Shown here in pieces: positions 42,582 through 50,758 of a stretch of DNA of 64,000 nt; within the stretch, counting starts at the first letter, position 1; every line of letters begins with the position of its first letter. Origin of the DNA: Dysgonamonadaceae bacterium (lineage in GTDB: Bacteria; Bacteroidota; Bacteroidia; Bacteroidales; Dysgonomonadaceae); contig JAIRUA010000013.1 in the NCBI GenBank assembly GCA_031254645.1, forward strand, positions 30,767-94,766. Reading direction: 5' to 3'. Made by a program: the position numbers and the translations under genes. The notes under the pieces were generated by a model. That model made no database searches and had not been told where the DNA came from. It worked only from the letters and a program-made list of their open reading frames with translations.

Positions 42582-43889
42582 ATGGAAACAGCAACAGGTA
42601 CAGGAATCACTCTCGGCTCCATACTTCACGGTATGATGGGAATGTGTGCGATTTTGCTTATCGCATTTTTATTCAGCACAAATCGTCGAAAAATCAATTG
42701 GAAGCAAGTTGGCATCGGGCTAAGTTTGCAAATTTTGCTAGCATTAGGTGTATTATATGTGGCACCTGTGCGCTGGCTTTTTGAAATACTCGGCAGATTT
42801 TTTGTTGTAGTGCTCGATTTTACGCGCGAAGGAAGTTCCTTCCTGCTCGGTGATCTTTTGAACACCGAAACGTATGGCTTTATTTTCGCATTTCAAGTCT
42901 TGCCCACCATTATTTTCTTCTCGGCACTGACGAGTTTACTGTTTTATCTTGGTCTAATCCAAAAAGTAGTTTTCGGATTAGGCTGGCTGATGAAAAAAGC
43001 GATGCGCTTATCCGGACCGGAAAGTTTGGCGGTTGCAGGAAACATTTTCTTAGGACAAACCGAAGCGCCGCTACTTATCAAAGAATACTTGGAACGAATG
43101 AATCGTTCCGAAATAATGCTGGTGATGACGGCAGGAATGTCCACCATTGCCGGCGGCGTTTTGGCGGCATACGTTGGCTTTTTGGGTGGCGAAGACCCTG
43201 TTGCACGTTTGGAGTTTGCCAAACACCTGTTGGCAGCATCTGTAATGGCAGCACCCGGAGCGATTGTTATCGCCAAAATCTTGATGCCGCAAACCGAAGA
43301 GTTTGATTCAAATCTTGAAGTAAGCAAAGAAAAAGTCGGCAAAAATGTGCTGGACGCTGTAGCAAACGGCACTACGGACGGCGTGAAACTCGCTGTGAAC
43401 GTAGCAGCTATGCTATTGGTATTTGTTGCCTTTATTGCAATGTTCAATTTCATAGTAAGCAGTAGCGATACACTTAACAATTGGGTTTACAATGTAACCA
43501 ATGGCACTTATGAGGAAGTATCGTTACAGTTTTTATTAGGATACGCCTTTGCTCCATTGATGTGGGTGCTCGGCGTCCATCCCGAAGATATTGCATTGGT
43601 AGGACGTGTGGTTGGTGAAAAATTGATTTTGACCGAATTCATCGGCTACATTAGTTTAGCGGAACTAAAAGATGCCGGCGCTTTTGCTTCGCCAAAATCG
43701 ATAATTATGGCAACGTATATGCTTTGCGGATTTGCGAATTTCGCTTCTGTGGGCATTCAAATCGGCGGAATTGGCTCGCTAGCCCCCGGCAAACGCGTTT
43801 GGTTATCACAATTTGGAATGCGTGCTTTGTTGGGCGGAACATTGGCGAGCTTGTTGTCAGGTACGTTGATTGGAGCAATCATTTCATAA
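42582..43889 (+). CDS. Concentrative nucleoside transporter (NupC/CNT family)
   Basis: 435 residues, inner membrane. Matches the CNT family by the gate and core regions: LGQTEAPLLIKEYLERMNRSE, MTAGMSTIAGGVLAAYVGFLGG, and C-terminal GFANFASVGIQIGGIGSLAPGKR. About ten helices. It imports nucleosides with Na+ or H+. A small GATAATT/AATTATC hairpin (42557-42573) lies in the gap to the preceding gene. No strong terminator after it is visible before the MITE-like element. Confidence 0.93.
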   Translation: METATGTGITLGSILHGMMGMCAILLIAFLFSTNRRKINWKQVGIGLSLQILLALGVLYVAPVRWLFEILGRFFVVVLDFTREGSSFLLGDLLNTETYGFIFAFQVLPTIIFFSALTSLLFYLGLIQKVVFGLGWLMKKAMRLSGPESLAVAGNIFLGQTEAPLLIKEYLERMNRSEIMLVMTAGMSTIAGGVLAAYVGFLGGEDPVARLEFAKHLLAASVMAAPGAIVIAKILMPQTEEFDSNLEVSKEKVGKNVLDAVANGTTDGVKLAVNVAAMLLVFVAFIAMFNFIVSSSDTLNNWVYNVTNGTYEEVSLQFLLGYAFAPLMWVLGVHPEDIALVGRVVGEKLILTEFIGYISLAELKDAGAFASPKSIIMATYMLCGFANFASVGIQIGGIGSLAPGKRVWLSQFGMRALLGGTLASLLSGTLIGAIIS

Positions 43890-43959
43890 TTTGTTACCCG
43901 AATGATTTTTATGACACAGTAAGAGGCTGTCTTAATAATAAGTTGCCTGTTTTTCAAAC

Positions 43960-44120
43960 TTTAACCCCTCCCCACTTCGTGGTACTCCCCTTTATCAAAA
44001 GGGGAGATTGGCAGGCTGAATTGAAAATCGACGGAGTCAAACTGCTAAAAAACACATCATTTTACGGATAATCTCCCCTTAAAATTAAGGGGAGTACCGC
44101 GAAGCGGGGAGGGATTTAAA
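43960..44120 (+). mobile_element. MITE-like palindromic element, copy A
   Basis: About 160 bases. The outer arms are near-perfect inverted repeats: left TTTAACCCCTCCCC-ACTTCGTGG-TACTCCCCTT from 43960, right ending GGGGAGGGATTTAAA at 44120. An inner pair CCCCTTTATCAAAAGGGGAGATT / AATCTCCCCTTAAAATTAAGG gives secondary hairpins (positions 43988-44010 and 44079-44099). No coding capacity. A second copy with the same arms is at 57422-57556; the two bracket the pilus gene cluster. Confidence 0.7.
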
Positions 44121-44528
44121 GCAGTATATCTCTAAACTTCTTACCTAGAAAAACAATTCTAACAGCTTCTAAAAATCTTCTATTCCACTGTAAAGTACTT
44201 CATATGATTATAAAACGGAAAAACGACCAGCAGTTTTAACCCAAACTAACCAAACTATATGTTTCTTTTTTTCGTCACTAATATTTTTAACAAAATAGTA
44301 ATTATTAAGTTTTGACTGAGATAAAAATTGATGCTTTTAATTGGCAACAATGTCGTTTTATAGTTTTTTATGATAGTTTTTATTTTCAACAAACTTGAAA
44401 ATGGGGGGGGTATTTTTCTGTATATCAATTAATTATAGATTTTTCTGTAGTTAATTAAGGTATATTATGCTGCCGTTTTTCGGGTTTTCAATTGAAAAGT
44501 GAGTTCTTTTGTTGCAATAAAGTGTACA

Positions 44529-44554
44529 TTGTTAGAAAATTTATATTACCTTTG
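44529..44554 (+). promoter_or_regulatory. Candidate pilus operon promoter
   Basis: TACCTTTG (44547-44554) is a perfect -7 element; a TTG at 44529-44531 is 15 bases upstream, shorter than the usual 19-21. Transcription from here would give a leader of about 365 bases before the first gene. Confidence 0.45.
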
Positions 44555-44585
44555 TCCGCTGTTGTTTCATCAAAAAATACAGAGA

Positions 44586-44649
44586 GTGTATTGAAGAGAC
44601 AGTATAGAGTGTTAATGTGTGTATTGAAGAGGCAGTACAGAGTGTTAAT
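44586..44649 (+). repeat. Two direct repeats of 31 bases, period 33
   Basis: 44586-44616 and 44619-44649 are identical except for two substitutions; each contains GTGTATTGAAGAG and GAGTGTTAAT. They are separated by two bases and lie just after the promoter box, so could be paired protein-binding sites or leader RNA motifs. Confidence 0.75.
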
Positions 44650-44730
44650 TTCAACATAAACAGACAGTTAATTTCGGCTAATATGATTAAGAAACTATTT
44701 TGAGTTTTTTCATCAATTGTTTTATAGTCA

Positions 44731-44810
44731 TTTTTTGCGTCTTTGGATTTATATTTTTTGAGATATAGCGGGCTACATCACGAAAAATATAAATCCAAAG
44801 ACGCAAAAAA
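44731..44810 (+). repeat. Perfect 28-bp inverted repeat in the pilus leader
   Basis: Arms 44731-44758 (begins TTTTTTGCGTCTTTGG) and 44783-44810 pair perfectly over 28 bp; flanking TTGTTTTAT / ATAAAACAAG extend the stem after a small bulge. The plus strand has no T-run after the hairpin, so it is not a standard terminator for the pilus operon. Confidence 0.85.
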
Positions 44811-44923
44811 GCATAAAACAAGATGAAAGAATGGAAATCATCGTCTATGAAAATTATTTCGCAAAATTCAAAACAGTTTCTAAAACGAAAATGATGTTTT
44901 TGCTCATTTATTCTATATAATAT

Positions 44924-46570
44924 ATGTATATGAAATTTTTTAAAAAGAACTTTATCACACTATTCCTGTTTTTATCAACCTTTGGATTGATACAAGCCCA
45001 GGGAATATCGCCTATCGTTTCCAATCATGGCGATACTTACATTGAGCACGTCATAATAACTCCGCCCAAGTGGGTTATTAAAAGCAACTTGCTTTATGGT
45101 GCGACCGGCACATTTAATCTCGGCGTTGAGTTTCGTACCGGCGCGCGTACCTCCTTGGATCTTCCTTTTTCTTGGAATCCCTGGGAGTTTTCGGACACTC
45201 GTCAATGGCGACACCTTTTGGCACAACCCGAATTTCGCTTTTGGACGCGCGAGACCTTTCGCGGGCATTTCTTCGGTCTTCACGGACACTATGCCTATTA
45301 TAATGTAGGAGGACTTCCCGAGCCGTTCTCAACGCATATGCAAAACCACCGTTTCGAAGGCTGGCTTGCCGGCGCGGGGTTGAGTTATGGTTATCGTTGG
45401 AACTTCAATCACCGCTGGGCGATGGAGGCCACCATTGGCGCCGGTTATGCTTACCTGTCGTATGACAAATACGAATGCGGCGATTGTGGTGCCCATTTAG
45501 GCGAGGTTGCCAAAAACTATTTCGGTCCCACCAAAGTAGGTCTTTCTTTGATCTACGGCATCGGCGGTAGCAGAACAACGGAGCGAACTTTGGTCCCACC
45601 ACCACCACCGATTATCATTTATTACCCCACCTTTGTATCGAGTTTCATTACTCCCCCGCTGGAAGATCCTAAAATTCGCAATGAAGTGGGTAGTGTATAT
45701 TTGGAGTTTGTCGTAGACCGTTCCGATATTCTTCCTAATTTTAGAAATAATGCGGCAGAGTTGCAAAGAATGCATACCCAGCTTGAAGAGGTATTACGTG
45801 ATCCGGACAGTGAAATCAGGAGTATCAACATTGTGGGGCATGCCTCCATTGAAGGTACATACGCGCACAACCTAGCGCTTACGCAACGTCGTGCCACCTC
45901 TCTCAAAGATCACGTCAGAACAATCCATAACTTGCCGGATAATCTCTTTACCGTTCGCGGCGCGGGTGAAGACTGGGCAACGCTCGACAGCCTTGTTGCC
46001 CAATCAACTATGCCCGAAAGATTCCAACTGTTGGAAATCATACGCAGTTCCGATACGCACGATGACCGAGAGAGAAGGTTGATGCAACTTGACGGTGGTC
46101 GCCCCTGGCGTTCGTTAATGGATAATCTCTTTCCTTATCTTCGCCGGGCAGACTATACGCTTAATTTCGTAGTTCTTCCATTTACGGTTGAAAAAGGAAA
46201 AGAAGTGTTCAAAGTTAGACCAAGTAATTTATCTCTCAACGAAATGTTCTTGATTTCTGAAACCTATACACCCAGAAGTCCCGAATATACCGAACTGTTT
46301 GAAGCTGCAGCCCGCTTATTTCCCGATAGCGACGTAGCCAACCTCAACGCAGCAGCTGCTGCTCTTGACAGAGGCGAAACAGCTTTGGCAGCCACTTACT
46401 TAGGTAGAGTAAAAGAGCATAGCCCTATTTATTGGAACAATATGGGTATCCTGCAATACTTCCAAAGCAACAAAACCGAAGCTGCCGAAAGTTTCAGAAG
46501 AGCCGGCGCAACAGGTGCAGGCAATGCAGAGGCGTTGAATAGACATTTTCAATCATTGCAACCCAGATAG
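44924..46570 (+). CDS. Fused DUF3575-DUF3868 (OmpA-like) protein with C-terminal TPR, pilus operon
   Basis: 548 residues; ATG at 44924 or the in-frame ATG at 44930 (MKFFKKNF) could start it. Signal peptide to about residue 26. Residues about 45-215 are a DUF3575 outer-membrane barrel (IKSNLLYGATGTFNLGVEFRT, GYRWNFNHRWAMEATIGAGY). A PPPPP linker (about 226-231) leads to an OmpA-like/DUF3868 region (about 245-415: SINIVGHASIEGTYAHNLAL, QRRATSLKDHV). Residues about 430-545 are TPR-like (NLNAAAAALDRGETALAATYLGRV). In Bacteroides type V pilus loci DUF3575 and DUF3868 proteins are usually separate neighbours. Likely an outer-membrane/peptidoglycan-linked assembly factor. Confidence 0.82.
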   Translation: MYMKFFKKNFITLFLFLSTFGLIQAQGISPIVSNHGDTYIEHVIITPPKWVIKSNLLYGATGTFNLGVEFRTGARTSLDLPFSWNPWEFSDTRQWRHLLAQPEFRFWTRETFRGHFFGLHGHYAYYNVGGLPEPFSTHMQNHRFEGWLAGAGLSYGYRWNFNHRWAMEATIGAGYAYLSYDKYECGDCGAHLGEVAKNYFGPTKVGLSLIYGIGGSRTTERTLVPPPPPIIIYYPTFVSSFITPPLEDPKIRNEVGSVYLEFVVDRSDILPNFRNNAAELQRMHTQLEEVLRDPDSEIRSINIVGHASIEGTYAHNLALTQRRATSLKDHVRTIHNLPDNLFTVRGAGEDWATLDSLVAQSTMPERFQLLEIIRSSDTHDDRERRLMQLDGGRPWRSLMDNLFPYLRRADYTLNFVVLPFTVEKGKEVFKVRPSNLSLNEMFLISETYTPRSPEYTELFEAAARLFPDSDVANLNAAAAALDRGETALAATYLGRVKEHSPIYWNNMGILQYFQSNKTEAAESFRRAGATGAGNAEALNRHFQSLQPR

Positions 46571-46577
46571 TAACAGA

Positions 46578-46622
46578 TAATGTGTAACAAGTAACGTATA
46601 ACGGGTCGCTTGTTACACATTA
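46578..46622 (+). repeat. 14-bp perfect hairpin after the DUF3575-DUF3868 gene
   Basis: TAATGTGTAACAAG (46578-46591) / CTTGTTACACATTA (46609-46622), arms and loop made of GTAAC words. The T-run is weak (CTTTG), so possibly a partial terminator or processing site. Confidence 0.7.
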
Positions 46623-46729
46623 CTTTGTAACTCAAATAATAAATTCAAAAATCAGGCTTGATAATCAAATTTGATTATGTAAGCCAAAATCAAAACATTT
46701 TAATTCTTTATTAATTTAATTTTTTAAGT

Positions 46730-47836
46730 ATGAAAAGTAAATTTTTTATGGTTGCCATAGCAGCAACAATGATTTTCGCCTCATGTTCAAATGAGGACAA
46801 ACCAGTGGTTGAGTCTCAAGAGACCGCAGTAGCAATTTCGCTTTTAGGAGCAAAGAATCGCGCAGTTCAAACCCCTGGTACTGAGGCTGTAGCGCAGTTG
46901 GATGGCTCGGGGCACATCTATGTGCTTAATCACTTAGGAGATGTGGAATACGAAGAGGCTTTTACAGCAGCTATTCTTACATCAGCCGGTCAGCAGCTGA
47001 ATCCTAAAGTACTGAACAGCAATTCTATTTACATTATTGCAAACATCCCAACAGGATTGGCAGGTGCTGCGGCAAATTTGAGTACTCTTGATGAGATCAA
47101 GGCATTCAATGCACTCATCACAACGCAACTTGATTACAAAGAAGCAGCATTAGCCAACGTTGACGCGAAACCGGTACTTATCGGCGACCCTTCGCATACC
47201 AAGACCGGTGATGTTGTAAGGATGCTTGTACAAATCAACCCGGTAATCTCTCGTATGGAGCTTGCTGCAGTAGGAACCAGCGACGATAGAATTGAGAGTT
47301 TCACGGTTACAGGTGTATATGTTGATAGCTACTACCGTCAGTTCAATTTTGGAGGTAGCTTTGATGTTGCCGCCGGAAAATATGAGCAATACAGCAGTAA
47401 AGATTTCTCAGCATACGGAACACCTATGGGACAATGGCACGCTAACACTAGAGTTGGAGGCTGGATTTCCGAAGAAATTTCAGGTAGACAAGTTGCACAC
47501 CCGCGTGCAGATATTGCAGTCGCTCAACATTGGGCACATAACGTAGTAGCGGGCTATCTTCCACGTTTTATCATTGAGGTAGACAATGTTAAAGTAGATG
47601 AAACAAAGGTTGAGCCGGTAGTAGGAAAACGCTACATTACCATATCGGGCTACAAAGGACTTTCGGCCTTCCAGAGAGGCAGAATCTACGTAGTTGGCGG
47701 TAGCGGATTAAACGGTGGTATCGACTTCGAACTTGAGGACCTGAAAGAGATCCCAAATCCGGAAGAAGTAACAGTTATTGTTGATGTAGAAGTTATAAAG
47801 TGGGAAGTTGAAGACCTGCCTTACGAACTTTTCTAA
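46730..47836 (+). CDS. Major pilin-like protein (FimA/Mfa1 type V pilin)
   Basis: 368 residues. Lipoprotein signal MKSKFFMVAIAATMIFAS-C19. Arg44 in AKNRAVQ occupies the place where Porphyromonas FimA and Mfa1 precursors are cut by Arg-gingipain (after Arg46 and Arg49), so the mature pilin would begin at Ala45. The rest has the two-domain beta-sandwich pattern of type V pilins (AQLDGSGHIYVLNHLGDVEY, SIYIIANIP, VISRMELAAV, ITISGYKGL) and a C-terminal strand VIVDVEVIKWEVEDLPYEL fit for donor-strand exchange. Being single-copy, before the anchor and followed by a hairpin, it is probably the shaft subunit. Confidence 0.85.
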   Translation: MKSKFFMVAIAATMIFASCSNEDKPVVESQETAVAISLLGAKNRAVQTPGTEAVAQLDGSGHIYVLNHLGDVEYEEAFTAAILTSAGQQLNPKVLNSNSIYIIANIPTGLAGAAANLSTLDEIKAFNALITTQLDYKEAALANVDAKPVLIGDPSHTKTGDVVRMLVQINPVISRMELAAVGTSDDRIESFTVTGVYVDSYYRQFNFGGSFDVAAGKYEQYSSKDFSAYGTPMGQWHANTRVGGWISEEISGRQVAHPRADIAVAQHWAHNVVAGYLPRFIIEVDNVKVDETKVEPVVGKRYITISGYKGLSAFQRGRIYVVGGSGLNGGIDFELEDLKEIPNPEEVTVIVDVEVIKWEVEDLPYELF

Positions 47837-47859
47837 GCAATACAAATAATTAATTAAAA

Positions 47860-47889
47860 AATAGTGGGGGGCTTGATACCCCCACTATT
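47860..47889 (+). terminator. Hairpin after the major pilin gene (attenuating terminator-like)
   Basis: Perfect 11-bp stem AATAGTGGGGG (47860-47870) / CCCCCACTATT (47879-47889), loop of eight bases. There is no proper T-tract, so it may stabilise the pilin mRNA or partly reduce read-through to the anchor gene. Confidence 0.6.
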
Positions 47890-47964
47890 ACCACTTTAAG
47901 CGAATCATAACTTACTTCGATTCGCATTATTTGAGTTTTTTTTATTTCTTCAAAAACTATTTAT

Positions 47965-48993
47965 ATGTTTAGAAAGATTGTCATTTTTTCATTGCTCGCC
48001 CTTTTGTGCAGTAGCTGCATCAAACAGGATTTGAGTGATTGCGTACTCCGACTGGAATTTAGTTATACCTATAACAAATCCGGTCAGAACCAAATAGGAC
48101 AGATACGCGATATTCAGGTCTATGTTTTTGATAGCAAGGGTGTACTGTACGAAGTGATACGAGCAACTCAGCAAGATATTACCAGAGGGTACGTAGAGAT
48201 AACTCTCCCCAGCGATACTTACACAGCCGTTGCTTGGGGAAGCAGCAGTACCAATATGATGGGGAGTTATAAAGTGGCAGAGATGACAGCTCCCGCTACC
48301 CACACTTATACCCCGCAAGTAACAACGGGAGTTACTACACTCAATAACTTCCGCAAGATGCTTTCCTACGAACAGCTTCCGAGTGATGTGTATGGAGATA
48401 TTACTCCGCAGAATGAACAATTTGACGATTTGTTCTATGCAATTGCACAGAACTTCCCTGTTGTAGAAGGAAGAAATCAAACTGTATCTCTCAACTTTAT
48501 GAAGAATACCAGTATATTGAAAGTAAAGGTTACAGGGCTTCAAAACTTAAGAAGTACACGTGCTCCACACCCCAACCAACCATTACAGCTTTTTGTTGCA
48601 GGTAAAAATGGAAGATTCGGCTACGATAACAGCATCGACAATTCCGCTCGTACAGTTCGTTATGAGCCGCCCGCTACAACAGTTGCAGCAAACGATATGG
48701 CTGTTGACGTAAAAGTACAACGCTTGATTATTGACAGACATCGTCAAACAGATCCGGTGGAACTGCATATCGAACACCCCGAAACGGGCACGGTAATGAG
48801 AGTACCGCTGAATGTGGTGGAAACAATACTCGCCGCTCGTGATGCCTCCAACAATCCCGTTTGGGCAAACCAAGAGGCTATTGATAAAGAAGATGAATTT
48901 ACTATCGAAGTATCCATCTTGCACGATGCCAACATCGGAATTAAGGTTAACGGATTTGAAATAGTTGATCTGACTCCCGAATTAAGACCATAA
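47965..48993 (+). CDS. Mfa2/FimB-type pilus anchor lipoprotein
   Basis: 342 residues. Lipoprotein signal MFRKIVIFSLLALLCSS-C18. The mature start CIKQDLSDCVLRLEFSYTYN is the hallmark of the Mfa2/FimB anchor family, followed by IRDIQVYVFDSKGVLYEV and two beta-sandwich domains. Unlike the pilin-like neighbours it has no Arg-Ser/Ala site near residue 45-55, consistent with an anchor that keeps its lipid and limits pilus length. Follows the major pilin after a hairpin and precedes the accessory pilin. Confidence 0.88.
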   Translation: MFRKIVIFSLLALLCSSCIKQDLSDCVLRLEFSYTYNKSGQNQIGQIRDIQVYVFDSKGVLYEVIRATQQDITRGYVEITLPSDTYTAVAWGSSSTNMMGSYKVAEMTAPATHTYTPQVTTGVTTLNNFRKMLSYEQLPSDVYGDITPQNEQFDDLFYAIAQNFPVVEGRNQTVSLNFMKNTSILKVKVTGLQNLRSTRAPHPNQPLQLFVAGKNGRFGYDNSIDNSARTVRYEPPATTVAANDMAVDVKVQRLIIDRHRQTDPVELHIEHPETGTVMRVPLNVVETILAARDASNNPVWANQEAIDKEDEFTIEVSILHDANIGIKVNGFEIVDLTPELRP

Positions 48994-49019
48994 CTTATAT
49001 AATGAATAAAAAAACAGAT

Positions 49020-50681
49020 ATGAAAAGAATCATTAACGCGCTGCTGATTATGGCAGTGTTGGTTTCGGCTTCCTCGTGTATGCAGGAAATAGGTCCCAAC
49101 AATCCGACAGGAAATGGCGATACCGATATGGTAATCCACGTCCGTACACCGGAAGGTTTTGGAGGACCGGGAGCCAGATCTGCGTTCTCGGATGCAGACG
49201 AGAACACAATTAACGACATTTATGTGTTGGTTTTCAATAGTGCCGGCACACTTGTAGATGTAAAGAAAGGAGAGGTAGATGTTTTGACCACTCCCGGATC
49301 ACCTAATCCGCCAAATTACAGTGGAGGCGGCAGATTTACCGTTTCACTCACGGCGAGTGCAAGCACAAGCGATGCGGATAAATTTCGCATTGTAGTATTG
49401 GCAAATGCTGCTGAGATTTTAGATGCTGACCTCAAAAATCCTCACGCGGCAATACCGGGTGGCAGAGGTTATGCAAACGTAATTTCTCGAATATGGGAAG
49501 CAGTTGACGGCAAAATGTTCCAAACGAGTGTTCCAGCCGAAAAACGAATTCCAATGTGGGGAGAAACTGAGCCTATCACAATAAATGAAGCAGGCAGAAA
49601 CCAAACAATTGACCTCACGCGTGCCGTTGCACGTGTTGATGTGGGAGTAGGCAGATGGACAGGCACTACGTGGAACGGTAAACACCATACTACCGGGGAA
49701 GATATTCCGTTTGAATTGACAAGTATTCATGTTGCCAGGAAAAACAAAGGATATGCTTTAATTCCCGCAACAGCTAATCGTGGTAAGCACGCTGTTCACA
49801 ACACTTTCTTGGCTACTGGTCCAACTGTGCCTACCGCTGATAAATTTGACATTGACAATGATTTGAAAAATTTCAGATTCAATGTTACGGGCTCAACTAT
49901 GCGAGAAATCTATATCCCTGAGGCAAACGTAAGAATGGGTGCAACGAGCCCCGGAGGCAACGGACACCTTGACCGTATGGCGATTATCGTGGGCGGAAAA
50001 TACAAAGGTGGTGTGGAAACTTTCTATCGCTTGGACTTTGCCAGAAGAGTAGTAAACGGCAACGACTTCGTATTGATAGACGTATTGCGTAATCACCTCT
50101 ACCGATTTGACATTGCAAGCGTAACCGGACCCGGATATCCAGACCCCGAAACGGCTTACAAAAACTTGTCGATGAATATCAATGTTAATGTAGTGGAGTG
50201 GGAAGAAGAGCCAAGCGAAATAATTGTTGAAGGTACGCATTGGATAAAACTTTTCAACAGCCGCAACGAAAATCGCGACGACCGCACAGCGATACTCTAT
50301 CGCTACACGGAGATAACAGATATTATCCCATTCCACACCACCATTCCGATGGATAGATGGGCATTGTCATTGAGCCACGGTGGTGCATTCCCCGATGTGA
50401 ACAATAAAACGGTTATCGAAAACGAACGTTTCCGCGTAGAACTTTTGTTAAACGAAGGAACACAGCCTAACAGCGATGGTGTATATACAGGCTATTTCAA
50501 GTTTACGGCGAAAAAAGCGTTAAATGAAGCATCTTCCGTATCGGATAATCCTTCAACGCTCTCCATTTTAGCATTGGATAGAGTTAAGTTCTCCTTTACA
50601 ATTCTACAAAGAGGATCACACCCCGACGACTGGTTGCCGGGTGGTAGTGAAGAAGTAGTCGTAGGAGGTCCCAGACCTTAA
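49020..50681 (+). CDS. Accessory pilin-like lipoprotein
   Basis: 553 residues from the ATG at 49020 (MKRIINALLIMAVLVSAS); an ATG at 49002 would add six residues. Lipobox SASSC (Cys20). Arg53 in GARSAF is the candidate cleavage site. N-terminal FimA/Mfa-like strands (NDIYVLVFNSAGTLV, FRIVVLANAAEI, RAVARVDVGVG, EIYIPEANVR) and an additional C-terminal beta domain from about 390 ending in RGSHPDDW. Larger than Mfa1, it may be a FimC/FimD or Mfa3-like accessory subunit near the tip. Confidence 0.8.
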   Translation: MKRIINALLIMAVLVSASSCMQEIGPNNPTGNGDTDMVIHVRTPEGFGGPGARSAFSDADENTINDIYVLVFNSAGTLVDVKKGEVDVLTTPGSPNPPNYSGGGRFTVSLTASASTSDADKFRIVVLANAAEILDADLKNPHAAIPGGRGYANVISRIWEAVDGKMFQTSVPAEKRIPMWGETEPITINEAGRNQTIDLTRAVARVDVGVGRWTGTTWNGKHHTTGEDIPFELTSIHVARKNKGYALIPATANRGKHAVHNTFLATGPTVPTADKFDIDNDLKNFRFNVTGSTMREIYIPEANVRMGATSPGGNGHLDRMAIIVGGKYKGGVETFYRLDFARRVVNGNDFVLIDVLRNHLYRFDIASVTGPGYPDPETAYKNLSMNINVNVVEWEEEPSEIIVEGTHWIKLFNSRNENRDDRTAILYRYTEITDIIPFHTTIPMDRWALSLSHGGAFPDVNNKTVIENERFRVELLLNEGTQPNSDGVYTGYFKFTAKKALNEASSVSDNPSTLSILALDRVKFSFTILQRGSHPDDWLPGGSEEVVVGGPRP

Positions 50682-50758
50682 TAGGCAACGGTTTACAAAA
50701 CTGTTGATAATATAAAAAATGATTATAATTAAGAATGAAATTACAAAATCATAAACAG

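Larger units (their letters stand above)
43890..44923 (+). other. 1-kb non-coding region upstream of the pilus operon
   Basis: No ORF longer than chance on either strand. Contents in order: the MITE-like palindrome 43960-44120, an AT-rich stretch with an eight-G tract at 44403-44410 in context AAAATGGGGGGGGTA, a promoter box at 44547-44554, two 31-base direct repeats at 44586-44649 and a 28-bp perfect hairpin at 44731-44810. Most likely a regulatory leader region for the pilus operon. Confidence 0.7.

Noticed and set aside
42944..43480. 178-residue minus-strand ORF inside the nucleoside transporter gene
   Set aside because: Shadow of a transmembrane protein gene; hydrophobic codons read in reverse give open frames.
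43921..43955. Terminator after the nucleoside transporter (AGGC ... GCCT with TTTTT)
   Set aside because: Stem of only four base pairs with a long loop; too weak to call.
44586..44649. CRISPR-like direct repeats
   Set aside because: Only two copies, separated by two bases, without spacers or cas genes.
44731..44810. Invertible promoter flanked by inverted repeats
   Set aside because: Only 24 bases lie between the arms, too few for a promoter, and no invertase gene is nearby.
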